Below are positions 43,890 to 52,490 of a DNA stretch of 64,000 nt, piece after piece; within the stretch, counting starts at the first letter, position 1; the number at the start of each line of letters is the position of its first letter. This DNA comes from Leifsonia poae. GTDB taxonomy: Bacteria; Actinomycetota; Actinomycetes; Actinomycetales; Microbacteriaceae. The stretch is taken from NCBI RefSeq assembly GCF_027921845.1, contig NZ_BSEN01000013.1, positions 111,182 through 175,181 on the forward strand, read 5' to 3'. The notes beneath the pieces are model-generated. The model did no database searches and was not told the DNA's origin. It saw only the letters and a list, made by a program, of their open reading frames with translations. Both the position numbers and the translations under genes were made by a program.

Positions 43890-44222
43890 TCAGTGGAACT
43901 GCGGCACGAGCAGCCAGATCCCGTAGAGCACGGCGGCCACGCCGATCGCGAAGCAGACGACGGCTCCTGCCGTGGCGAGGGGCGGGCGGGGGCGTGCAAC
44001 GGAGTCACCGACATCCGTGTGCTCGCCGCGCTCGTCGGAACCGTCGGCCGGCGACCCGATCGCGAGCAGGCGCAGGCCGATCGCGTAGAAGACCACGATG
44101 ACAACGGTCGCCGTGAGCGCCACCAACGTCACGACCACGAACGAGCCCCAGTCGACGCCGAGGAACTGCCCGTCGCCGGGGGAGGACGCGAGCTGGGCGA
44201 GAGAGTGGATGCGCGTGTTCAT
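43890..44222 (-). CDS. Small two-span membrane protein downstream of the phosphate transporter
   Basis: 110 residues with two hydrophobic segments (SFVVVTLVALTATVVIVVFYAIGL and AGAVVCFAIGVAAVLYGIWLL) separated by a polar, Asp/Glu-rich linker. It starts 2 bases after the phosphate transporter stop and is surely in the same transcript; such partner proteins are often found beside actinobacterial pit genes. Function unknown. Confidence 0.8.
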   Translation of the reverse strand: MNTRIHSLAQLASSPGDGQFLGVDWGSFVVVTLVALTATVVIVVFYAIGLRLLAIGSPADGSDERGEHTDVGDSVARPRPPLATAGAVVCFAIGVAAVLYGIWLLVPQFH

Positions 44223-44224
44223 GA

Positions 44225-45388
44225 TCAGTTCTCCCCGCCCGCGGCGCCGACGGGTTGCGCGGTGCGCTCCTCCGCCTCGCCGACATCATTGACATTGTCG
44301 CGCGTGACCGGATGCTTGCGCGCGAGAAAGTAGAAGCCGAGGCCGCACACCAGCGCGACCACCGCGACGGCGATCAGGCCGATCACGCTCGTCGATGCGG
44401 CCCACGCGGCGAGGCCTCCGACCAGTGCTGCGGCCGGCAGCGTGACCGCCCAGGCGATCCCGATCCGCCCGACGATGCCCCAATGGACGGAGGCGAGCTT
44501 CTTGCCGAGGCCGGAGCCGACCACGGCACCCGACGTCACCTGCGTCGTCGACAGTGCGAACCCGAGGTGCGACGACACCAGGATGGTCGCTGCCGAACTG
44601 GTCTCCGCGGCGAAGCCCTGCGGAGCCTTGACGTCGGTGATCCGCTTGCCCACCGTGCGCATGATGCGCCAGCCTCCGAGGTAGGTGCCGAGCGCGATCG
44701 CGAGGCCGCATGACGCGATCACCCAGAACTGCGGGGCAGAGCCGCTCGCCTGGTAGCCGGCCGCGATCAGGGTGAGGGTGATCACGCCCATCGTCTTCTG
44801 GGCGTCGTTCGTGCCGTGCGCGAGGGAGACCAGCGACGCAGAGACGGTCTGGCCGTGCCGGAAGCCTGCTTCGGCTCCGTGCGAGCGCGCGTTCTGGGTG
44901 ATGCGGTACGCCGCGAACGTCGCGAGCATCGCGACGCCACCCGCCACCAGCGGCGACAGGATGGCCGGAACGACCACCTTCGTGAGCACGGCTGAGAAGT
45001 TGACGGCGTCGAATCCCGAGCCGATGATCGCCGCCCCGATGAGGCCGCCGAGCAGCGCGTGCGTCGAGCTGGACGGGAGCCCGAGGTACCAGGTGGCCAG
45101 GTTCCACAGCACGGCGCCCACGAGCCCGGCGAAGATCATCGTCGGCGTGATCTCCACTCCGTTCGGGCCCTCGTTGATGATGCCGTTCGAGATCGTCTGC
45201 GCGACCTGGGTCGACAGGAATGCGCCCACGAGGTTGAGCACCGCCGAGATGGCGACGGCGACCTTGGGTTTCAGAGCTCCCGTGGCGACCGATGTCGCCA
45301 TGGCGTTGGCTGTGTCGTGGAATCCGTTGGTGAAGTCGAAGATCAGCGCGATCACGATCACCATCACCACGGTCAGAAGCATGTCCAT
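44225..45388 (-). CDS. pit: PiT-family inorganic phosphate transporter
   Basis: 387 residues, about ten spans. Both PiT signatures are present: IFDFTNGFHDTANAMATS near the N-terminus and SLAHGTNDAQKTMGVITL in the second repeat, the inverted-topology duplication typical of the family. It imports metal-phosphate with protons or sodium. The ATG at 45388 follows GGGAGGG; the long upstream in-frame extension is not supported. The small membrane gene follows directly. Confidence 0.93.
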   Translation of the reverse strand: MDMLLTVVMVIVIALIFDFTNGFHDTANAMATSVATGALKPKVAVAISAVLNLVGAFLSTQVAQTISNGIINEGPNGVEITPTMIFAGLVGAVLWNLATWYLGLPSSSTHALLGGLIGAAIIGSGFDAVNFSAVLTKVVVPAILSPLVAGGVAMLATFAAYRITQNARSHGAEAGFRHGQTVSASLVSLAHGTNDAQKTMGVITLTLIAAGYQASGSAPQFWVIASCGLAIALGTYLGGWRIMRTVGKRITDVKAPQGFAAETSSAATILVSSHLGFALSTTQVTSGAVVGSGLGKKLASVHWGIVGRIGIAWAVTLPAAALVGGLAAWAASTSVIGLIAVAVVALVCGLGFYFLARKHPVTRDNVNDVGEAEERTAQPVGAAGGEN

Positions 45389-45545
45389 ACGCTCGTCCCT
45401 CCCAGTTGAGCGGGGCGCCGGCGGCGCCCTCGTCGTACTGAGTACGCCGTCTGCGCCGGGCGCAGGTGAACCGCGGGTGAATTCTGCGACGGTGACGGGT
45501 GCAAGCGGGGTAGAGGCGGTGCGCGCTGCCGCGTACCCTCGCAGC

Positions 45546-46475
45546 ATGACGGTCGTCGAATGGCTTCTCGACTCGGATCCTGCCGTGCGCTGGCAGGTCA
45601 TGCGCGACCTCACCGACGCCTCACCGGATGCGGTCGCCGCCGAGCGCGCACGCGTCGCGGTCGAGGGGTGGGGTGCGCGTCTCCTCGCGCTGCAGGGCGA
45701 TGACGGGCAGTGGGCCGGAGGCACCTACTTTCCCGACCTCGACCACGAACCGGAAGGGCAGCCCTGGACGGCCACCGCCTTTCAGCTCCAGCAGCTGCGC
45801 GAGTTCGGAGCCGACCCGACGGATGCGCGCGTGAGGCACGCCATCGCGCTCGTGCGGGAGGGCAGTCGCTGGGAGTACGACGACCTGCCGTTCTTCGACG
45901 GTGAGGTTGAACCCTGCATCAACGGAATGGCGACGGCGATCGGCGCGTACTTCGGCGAGGACGTGCGGGTGATCGTGGACCGGCTGCTGACGGATCAACT
46001 GGAGGACGGCGGCTGGAACTGCGAGATGGAGCAGGGTTCGACGCGCGGCTCGTTCAACAGCACCATCGCCGTGCTTGAAGGACTGCTCGAGTATGAGAAG
46101 GCGAACGGTCCCTCGCCGGAGGTGACCATGGCGAGAGAGCGGGGGCAGGCGTACCTGCTCGACCGCCACCTGATGCGACGGCTCTCGACGGGCGAGATCC
46201 CGGTGGAGACCTGGTTGCAGTTCTCGTATCCGACGCGGTGGTACTACGACGTGCTGCGCGGGCTCGACTATCTTCGTTCGGCCGGCGCTCAGCCGGATGA
46301 GCGGTGGACGGAGGCGCTCGACTTGGTCGAGAACCGACGCGCGGCCGACGGGCGCTGGATGCTCGAGAACACGCATCCGGGCGACGTCCACTTCGAGCTC
46401 GACGACGGCGACGGCCGACCGAGCCGCTGGAACACGCTTCGAGCGATGCGCGTTCTCGACTGGGCGGGCCGCTGA
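45546..46475 (+). CDS. Squalene-cyclase-like alpha/alpha toroid protein
   Basis: 309 residues. Repeated short motifs GDDGQWAGG, EDGGWNCEMEQGSTRGSFNST and AADGRWMLEN resemble the QW/prenyltransferase repeats of terpenoid-cyclase toroids. FSYPTRWYYDVLRGLDYLR lies in the second half. It lacks the cyclase DxDD or DCTAE motif, so catalysis by a terpene-cyclase mechanism is unlikely. Cytoplasmic, no signal peptide. The role is unknown; proteins of this kind are widespread in actinobacteria. Confidence 0.8.
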   Translation: MTVVEWLLDSDPAVRWQVMRDLTDASPDAVAAERARVAVEGWGARLLALQGDDGQWAGGTYFPDLDHEPEGQPWTATAFQLQQLREFGADPTDARVRHAIALVREGSRWEYDDLPFFDGEVEPCINGMATAIGAYFGEDVRVIVDRLLTDQLEDGGWNCEMEQGSTRGSFNSTIAVLEGLLEYEKANGPSPEVTMARERGQAYLLDRHLMRRLSTGEIPVETWLQFSYPTRWYYDVLRGLDYLRSAGAQPDERWTEALDLVENRRAADGRWMLENTHPGDVHFELDDGDGRPSRWNTLRAMRVLDWAGR

Positions 46476-46520
46476 GGCCGGTCGCTGAGGCGGGTCGCCG
46501 GGGCCGAGCGCGTGGCGGTG

Positions 46521-48395
46521 TCAGAGCCCTTCGGCGACCGCGGCAGCGGCGTGCAGCCAGGCCCGACGCGAGGCGGGCGAGAGCGCGTCGTACTCGAGCC
46601 TGCCGCCGTGCATCGCCGGGTCGAACGGAACCGACACCGCCCGGCGGGCGATCGTCTCGAAACCGGATGCGACGCGACGGGCGTCCGCGGGGCTGCCCGA
46701 CTTCTCCGACTGCGATACGACGACCACGGCCTGCGCGGCCAGCTGCGCCGAGCGTTCGTCGCGCTGGGCCAACGCCTCCAGCAGAAGGGCACCGGCCTCC
46801 GCGTGCTCGCCCAGCGCGGTGGTGGCGATCACGAGCTGATCGGTGTGGTCGATCATCCGGAGCCAGCGCTCGGCCGACTCGTCGTTGCCGCTGTCGATGA
46901 AGATCAGGCGGAAGTACTTGGCAGCGACGGAGTGCAGCCGGTCGAAGTCGTCGGTGGTGATGCGCTGCTGAGTCGCCAGCATCGTGGGGTTCGAGCGCAG
47001 CACGTCGTACTTGTCGCCCGTCTGGTGGTGCACGAAGTGCGACAGGTCCGACGACTGTGCGCCCGGCGAGAGCAGGTGGTCCGTGTTGGGAAGCAACGTC
47101 TGCACGGTCGCTTCGTGCAGGCCCTGCTCGGTGCGCCAGCCGAGGGTTCCGCGGGTCTCGTTGTTGTCCCAGGCGAGCACACCGGAGCCGCCGTTGCGCG
47201 CGAAGACGGCGGCGAGCATGGCCGTGGTCGGCGTTTTGTTCGCACCGCCCTTGCCGTTCACGATCGCGATGGTGCGCGGCCCGGCCCAGTGCTGGCTCAC
47301 CAGGTGCGTCTCCTGCCGTTCGACCCGCTCCTTCGCGGACGCCTGGATCGGGAGCCCTGCCTTGGCGAGGAGTCCCCGCCAACCCGTGGCGGCCCGGTCG
47401 GGCTTGCGCTCGTCGATGAGGAAGGAGGCGCGGCCGGCGGACGGCTCGGGCTCGGGTTCGGTCTCGATGTGCAGAGCGGGGTTCGGGGCGGTCATCGGAT
47501 GCGGCACCGGCGACGTCGTCGGCGCTGGCGGCAGATGGAGGGCCGATGCGGTCGGGGCCGGCTCGGACTGCGCGACATCCGACTGCGCGACATCGGAGTG
47601 TGCTGGGTCGGACTGCGCGACATCCGACTGCGCGGGGTCGGAGTGCGCCACGAGGGCGGCGAGCGCGTCGTCGGGCTGCTCGATCGGCTCGACGCGCGTC
47701 ACCCCGAGGATCTCGTCGAATGCCGTCACCCGGGCGGGCTCGAACGGAGCCTCTCCCGCGGGGAACTCGTCGAACACGTCGTCCTCGTCGTCGTACGGCC
47801 GCACCGAGACCGGCGGCGGCCCGATGAAGCCGGGGCGGTGCTCGGCGTCGGGCGTCGTGCCGGCGATGTCGATCGGATCGACCGCGTCATCGTCGTCGTC
47901 GACCGCTTCGTCGGTGAACGGGAGCAGGGATGCGATCCCGCCGGCCTCCCAGGCGGAGACCGGGACGTCATCCTGAGTGCCGGCGTCGATCGTGTCACCG
48001 CCGCCGTCAGCGTCGTCGCTGGTCTGGTCGTCGTCGCTGGTCTGGTCGATGTCGTCGATGGCGATCGGCTCGAACGGCTGGTCGGCCGAGTGGTGCGCGT
48101 GACCCGGATGCTCGACCGATTCGACGGCCGGATCAGTGCCGATCCGCTCTTCGTCGCCGATCTCGCCGTTGGTCTGCACGACGAGGAGCCACTGGCCCTC
48201 GTCGTCTTCGGTCACCATGCGCACAGGGCGCCCGAGCTCGCCGGCGAGGGCGCTCACGCGGGCGAGGATCGACTCGCGCAGCTCTTCCGTGCTGTCGGCC
48301 GCGAAGGACTCGCGGACGCCATCGATGCTCAACTCTCCCGAATCACCGCGGAATCGCGCGGTGATCTCGGGAAGGGCGGGGATGTCCAGCGTCAC
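46521..48395 (-). CDS. ParA/MinD-like ATPase with long acidic linker
   Basis: 624 residues. Residues 1-80: a small domain (PALPEITARFRGDSGELSIDG). Residues about 80-330: a low-complexity acidic linker with DDxTSDDxQ and tandem AQSDVAQSDPAHSDVAQSD repeats. Residues about 370-620: a P-loop ATPase with the deviant Walker A NGKGGANKTPTT and LIFIDSGNDESAERW. This resembles MinD/EspI-like ATPases linked to membrane or secretion machinery in actinobacteria. Starts with GTG; GGAG lies 11 bases upstream. The linker-coding DNA contains direct repeats around 47570-47650. Confidence 0.85.
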   Translation of the reverse strand: MTLDIPALPEITARFRGDSGELSIDGVRESFAADSTEELRESILARVSALAGELGRPVRMVTEDDEGQWLLVVQTNGEIGDEERIGTDPAVESVEHPGHAHHSADQPFEPIAIDDIDQTSDDDQTSDDADGGGDTIDAGTQDDVPVSAWEAGGIASLLPFTDEAVDDDDDAVDPIDIAGTTPDAEHRPGFIGPPPVSVRPYDDEDDVFDEFPAGEAPFEPARVTAFDEILGVTRVEPIEQPDDALAALVAHSDPAQSDVAQSDPAHSDVAQSDVAQSEPAPTASALHLPPAPTTSPVPHPMTAPNPALHIETEPEPEPSAGRASFLIDERKPDRAATGWRGLLAKAGLPIQASAKERVERQETHLVSQHWAGPRTIAIVNGKGGANKTPTTAMLAAVFARNGGSGVLAWDNNETRGTLGWRTEQGLHEATVQTLLPNTDHLLSPGAQSSDLSHFVHHQTGDKYDVLRSNPTMLATQQRITTDDFDRLHSVAAKYFRLIFIDSGNDESAERWLRMIDHTDQLVIATTALGEHAEAGALLLEALAQRDERSAQLAAQAVVVVSQSEKSGSPADARRVASGFETIARRAVSVPFDPAMHGGRLEYDALSPASRRAWLHAAAAVAEGL

Positions 48396-48677
48396 TCGGT
48401 CTCATACTCCTCTCGCATCGCGGTGGGCCCGCGACGCGTTTGCGATCACAAACTTGCATTTTACGGTAGGCCCATTTCGGGCGCCGGGATAGTTCACACG
48501 ATGTGAAGGGTCCCACAGGCTGCGTCCATTGGCGATCCATAGGTTTCTCCGGGCTTCCTCGGAGGCGACGTAAGTTTCCGCAAAAGAATTCCGCGTCATC
48601 GTTGTCACAAGACGAACGAGACCCAACGAACAAGAACCGCCGAACGGGAAGCGCAGGACGACCATGGGACGACGAGC

Positions 48678-50045
48678 ATGAGCGCGGTGACAGCACCCCG
48701 CCACGCCGGTGATGCCGCGTCCGTCGCCGCCCACCGCCGGCACTCCCGTCTCGTGCGCGTGGTGATTGCGGCCGGCATGGTCGCCGTGCTCGGGGTGTGG
48801 TGGACCAGCGTGCCTGTCGGGTACGCCGCGACGCCCGCCGATCTCGCGACGACGCTCGGCGAGCTCGCCGGGCTCGTCGGCGCCTACCTCGTCTGCGCTC
48901 AGTTGCTGCTCATCGCCCGGGTTCCCTGGTTCGAGCGTGCTGTCGGGCTCGACAAGCTGGTCGCCTGGCATCGCTCGCTCGGCGCGACCGTCGTCTTCCT
49001 CGTTCTCGCGCACATCGCGTTCATGGTGCTCGGCGCCGAGATCCTCGACAAATCGCTGCCGTGGACCGAGTTCATCGTGATGCTGCAGGACTACCCCGAC
49101 ATGCTCACCGCCCTGATCGGGACGATCCTGTTCCTGCTCGTCGGGCTCACCAGCGCGCGCCTGCTGCGCCGGGCGCTCTCCTACGAGGTCTGGTACTGGA
49201 TCCACCTGACCGCCTACGTCGGGATCTTCCTGACCTTCTTCCACCAGTTGAGCGGCGGCGCGCACTTCGTCTCGAACCCGCTGAACCGCGCGCTGTGGTT
49301 GCTGCTCTACCTCGGAACGGCCGCCGCGATCATCACCTGGCGCTTCGTGCTCCCGACGCTCGATGCGTGGCGCTACCGGATGCGCGTCGAGGGTGTCGTG
49401 CACGAGACAGCCGACACCGCGAGCGTCTGGTTCCGTGGGAAGAACCTCGAGCGACTCGGCGTGCGTGCAGGCAACTTCCTGAACTTCCGCTTCCTCACCT
49501 GGGGTCACCTGCTGACCGCGCATCCGTACTCGGTGTCGTTCGTGCCCCGCGATGGACTGATGCGCATCACGGTCGGCGGCCTCGGTGACCATTCCCGGCT
49601 GCTGCGGAACATCCGGCCCGGCACGCGGGTGTTCGCGGAGGGCCCATTCGGTCACTTCACCGCCGATCGGGCCAGCCGCCAGCGCATCCTGCTGGTGGCC
49701 GGCGGTGCGGGGGTCGGCCCGATCCGGGCGCTCGCCGAGGAGCTGCAAGCTCGCGGAGCGCAACCGGTCGTGCTGTACCGGGCGCACTCGGACGCGCACC
49801 TGGCACTCCTCGGGGAATTGCAGGCGATGCCGGCCGTCGCCGTGGTCCCGGTGGTCGGGCGGCGTTCGGACCTTGGCTACGACCCGCTCTCGGCCGACGT
49901 GCTGCGCACGTTCATCCCCGACCTGCACAACTGGGAGGTCTTCGTCTGCGGTCCCGAGGGAATGGCCGACACCGTCGAGGACTCCCTGAGGCAACTGCAC
50001 GTACCGAAGCGGTTCGTGCACCGAGAAGAATTGAGCATGTCATGA
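48678..50045 (+). CDS. Ferric-reductase-like transmembrane flavoprotein
   Basis: 455 residues. An N-terminal membrane part of six spans contains the heme-type His positions (LVAWHRSLGATVVFLVLAHI, WYWIHLTAYVGIF), then an FAD domain (NFLNFRFLTWGHLLTAHPYSV) and a ferredoxin-reductase NAD domain (LLVAGGAGVGPIRALAEEL, VFVCGPEGMADTVEDSLR). It transfers electrons from NADH via FAD across the membrane. The next gene overlaps by 4 bases and encodes an FMN-binding protein, so the two likely form one electron chain. Confidence 0.9.
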   Translation: MSAVTAPRHAGDAASVAAHRRHSRLVRVVIAAGMVAVLGVWWTSVPVGYAATPADLATTLGELAGLVGAYLVCAQLLLIARVPWFERAVGLDKLVAWHRSLGATVVFLVLAHIAFMVLGAEILDKSLPWTEFIVMLQDYPDMLTALIGTILFLLVGLTSARLLRRALSYEVWYWIHLTAYVGIFLTFFHQLSGGAHFVSNPLNRALWLLLYLGTAAAIITWRFVLPTLDAWRYRMRVEGVVHETADTASVWFRGKNLERLGVRAGNFLNFRFLTWGHLLTAHPYSVSFVPRDGLMRITVGGLGDHSRLLRNIRPGTRVFAEGPFGHFTADRASRQRILLVAGGAGVGPIRALAEELQARGAQPVVLYRAHSDAHLALLGELQAMPAVAVVPVVGRRSDLGYDPLSADVLRTFIPDLHNWEVFVCGPEGMADTVEDSLRQLHVPKRFVHREELSMS

Positions 50046-50560
50046 GACGCGCACGCTGGCGGGGAACGATCCTGTTCGTCGTGATTCTGACCGTGCTGGG
50101 GGCGACCGCCGGGCTCAAGCTCTACGGGGTCGGGACAGAGACGGTCGCGTCGACGCAGGCGACGACCGCGTCGGCTCCGTCGGCGAGCGCGAGCCCGACC
50201 GCTTCCGCGGCGCCGACCCCGTCGGACACGGCGAGTGCGTCGGCGACGCCGACGCCCGCACCGTCTGCCTCCGCCACGACGTCGACGGCGACGAGGGTGA
50301 TCGACGGTGCGACCGAGGACACGCGGTACGGGCCCGTGCAGGTCGAGGTGACCTTCGCCGGAAAGAAGATCACCGCCGTCAAGACCCTGCAGTCGCCGAC
50401 CGGCGACGGACGCTCCGTGCAGATCAACGACTACGCGCTGCCGATCCTTGCGCAGGAGGCTCTGGCCTCGCAGTCGGCCTCGATCGACACCGTCTCGGGT
50501 GCCACGTACACATCCGACGGGTACACGCAATCGCTCCAGTCGGCGATCGACCAGCTGTGA
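50042..50560 (+). CDS. FMN-binding domain lipoprotein-like electron carrier
   Basis: 172 residues. One N-terminal membrane span (GTILFVVILTVLGATAGL), a Ser/Thr/Ala/Pro-rich linker of about 60 residues (for example SAPSASASPTASAAPT), then an FMN-binding domain with the covalent-flavin motif SGATYTS near the C-terminus. The Thr of that motif is the FMN attachment site by family knowledge. It overlaps the reductase by ATGA and is followed by apbE, which attaches the FMN. Confidence 0.9.
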   Translation: MRRARWRGTILFVVILTVLGATAGLKLYGVGTETVASTQATTASAPSASASPTASAAPTPSDTASASATPTPAPSASATTSTATRVIDGATEDTRYGPVQVEVTFAGKKITAVKTLQSPTGDGRSVQINDYALPILAQEALASQSASIDTVSGATYTSDGYTQSLQSAIDQL

Positions 50561-50587
50561 AGGCGGCGCGGTGGTGACGGCGGTGCG

Positions 50588-51337
50588 GTGGTGAGGTTCG
50601 TTCAGACGGCGATGGGCATCCCGATGTCGATCGACATCAGGGAGGCGGATCCCCTTGTCGCTGCCGAGGCGGCCGCGGCAGCATTCGAGGTGCTCGGGGC
50701 GGCAGAGCGGCGGTTCAGCCGGTTCCGCGACGACAGCGAGGTGCAGGCGGTGAACCGGCGCATCTTGTCACCGCAGGACTACAGCCCCGACCTGCGCGAG
50801 GTGCTCGCGATCGGCCAGGCCGCGGCTGCGGCATCCGGCGGCGCGTTCACGGTGCGCGCGAGCGACGGGACGCTCGATACGGACGGCGTCGTGAAGGGCT
50901 GGGCGGCGGAACGCGCGGGGCGGCAACTCCGTGCCCACGGCATCCGGGACTTCTGCCTCAACGCCGGCGGCGACGTGATCGCGGCGGGGTCGCCCGGTGG
51001 CGGGGTCGCCTGGAACGTCGGCGTGCGATCGCCGTCCGACGCGAACAGGATGCTGGCGGTGCTCGCGGTGACGGATGCCGCGGTCGCCACGTCGGGCGCG
51101 TACGAGCGCGGCGAGCACGTCATCGACGGGCGAACCGGCGCTCCCGCACGCGGACTCCGGTCGGCGACGGTGGTCGCCGATGATCTGACGACGGCCGACG
51201 TGCTCGCGACGGCCGCCTACGCGCTGGGGGAGCCCGGCGTCGCCTGGGCGCTCGGGTACGGCGCATCCGGTGTGCTGGCGCTCGCCGACGACGGCCGGAT
51301 GCTCGGCGCCGGCACGGTCCCCTTCGCCGCAGCCTGA
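50588..51337 (+). CDS. apbE: FAD:protein FMN transferase
   Basis: 249 residues, ApbE family: uses FAD and Mg to transfer FMN to a Thr in a target protein. Motifs: TAMGIPMSIDI at the start, ERRFSRFRDDSEVQAVN, DTDGVVKGWAAERA, FCLNAGGDVIAAG and a late ATSGAYERGEHVIDGRTG. The obvious target is the SGATYTS protein encoded immediately upstream. Start at GTG 50588 or GTG 50591; no decisive ribosome binding site. Confidence 0.92.
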   Translation: MVRFVQTAMGIPMSIDIREADPLVAAEAAAAAFEVLGAAERRFSRFRDDSEVQAVNRRILSPQDYSPDLREVLAIGQAAAAASGGAFTVRASDGTLDTDGVVKGWAAERAGRQLRAHGIRDFCLNAGGDVIAAGSPGGGVAWNVGVRSPSDANRMLAVLAVTDAAVATSGAYERGEHVIDGRTGAPARGLRSATVVADDLTTADVLATAAYALGEPGVAWALGYGASGVLALADDGRMLGAGTVPFAAA

Positions 51338-51359
51338 TCTCGTTGCCGGCGAAGTCAGA

Positions 51360-51428
51360 TTTCGTTGAGGGGCGGCAAATCGGCCTAAACACGCCGAGCG
51401 CGGCCCGATTTGCCACCCCTCAACGAAA
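51360..51428. repeat. 24-bp near-perfect inverted repeat after apbE
   Basis: The left arm tttcgttgaggggcggcaaa plus tcgg pairs with the right arm at 51405-51428 with one mismatch in 24; the loop is 21 bases. No T-run on either strand. It lies between apbE and the diacylglycerol kinase gene and shares a TTTGCCA core with the element at 37415-37473. Confidence 0.8.
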
Positions 51429-51505
51429 AGTGACGGGCCGGATGCGCAAGGGGTTGCTCGGTGAGGGGGTTCCTGTACGGTGAACGGCACGACTGAAGGA
51501 GTCAC

Positions 51506-52480
51506 GTGAAGCGAGCTGCGCTCATCTACAACCCGATCAAACTCGAGGCGGACGAGCTCAAGGAGCTCGTCACGACCGCCGAGCAGGAGCACGGCTGGGG
51601 CGAGACCCTGTGGTTCGAGACCACCGAGGACGAGCCGGGCGGCGGTCAGACCCGCGACGCGCTGAAGGAGAAGGTCGACCTCGTGATCGCGGCCGGCGGC
51701 GACGGCACCGTGCGAGTGGTGGCCGAGGAGCTGCGCGGCTCGGGCATCCCGCTCGCACTGCTGCCGGCCGGCACGGGCAACCTGCTCGCCCGCAACCTCG
51801 ACCTCACGCTCGACGATGCAGGGCATGCGCTGCAGACCGCGTTCGGCGGTGGTGATCGGGCGATCGACATGGGCGTGATCGAGATCCGCGACGGCGAGGC
51901 GGCGACCAAGCGGCACTCCTACCTCGTGATGGCGGGTCTCGGGCTCGACGCCAAGATGCTCGCCAACACCGACGACGAGCTCAAGGCCAAGGCGGGCTGG
52001 CTGGCATATGTGAAGGCGGTCGCCGCCGCCCTCCGCGACAAGAACGTGCTCCACCTCAAGTACCAGCTCGACGGCGGTGGAACCCGCACCGTGCGCGCCC
52101 ACACGATCATGATCGGCAACTGCGGATCACTGCCGGCCAACATCCTGTTGCTGCCGGAGGCCGCCGTGGACGACGGCGAGTTCGACATCGTCGTGCTGCG
52201 CCCGGAAGGCGTGATCGGCTGGGTGCAGATCATGGTCAAGATCTTCTGGGAGAACGGCGTGCTCCGCCGCACCAGCGCCGGCCGCAAGCTGATGGGGCTC
52301 ACCAAGGAGGTGCGCGCCCTCAACTACCTGAAGGGCAAGGAGCTCGTGCTCAAGCTGAGTCGCCCAGAGGAGATCGAACTCGACGGCGACAGCTTCGGGC
52401 AGGCGACGTCGATCCGCACGTGGGTCGACCCGAAGAGCCTCACGGTCCGGATACCGGCGGAGGTCTCTTCGGGTCGTTGA
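51506..52480 (+). CDS. Diacylglycerol/lipid kinase family protein
   Basis: 324 residues. The N-terminal kinase domain carries VIAAGGDGTVRVVAEEL and the phrase LALLPAGTGNLLARNL, signatures of the DAG/sphingosine kinase family. The C-terminal lobe has MIGNCGSLPANILLLPEA. It phosphorylates diacylglycerol or a related lipid in membrane turnover. The GTG start at 51506 follows GAAGGAG by 4 bases, rather close. Cytoplasmic, membrane-associated. Confidence 0.9.
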   Translation: MKRAALIYNPIKLEADELKELVTTAEQEHGWGETLWFETTEDEPGGGQTRDALKEKVDLVIAAGGDGTVRVVAEELRGSGIPLALLPAGTGNLLARNLDLTLDDAGHALQTAFGGGDRAIDMGVIEIRDGEAATKRHSYLVMAGLGLDAKMLANTDDELKAKAGWLAYVKAVAAALRDKNVLHLKYQLDGGGTRTVRAHTIMIGNCGSLPANILLLPEAAVDDGEFDIVVLRPEGVIGWVQIMVKIFWENGVLRRTSAGRKLMGLTKEVRALNYLKGKELVLKLSRPEEIELDGDSFGQATSIRTWVDPKSLTVRIPAEVSSGR

Positions 52481-52490
52481 CCAGGCCTGC

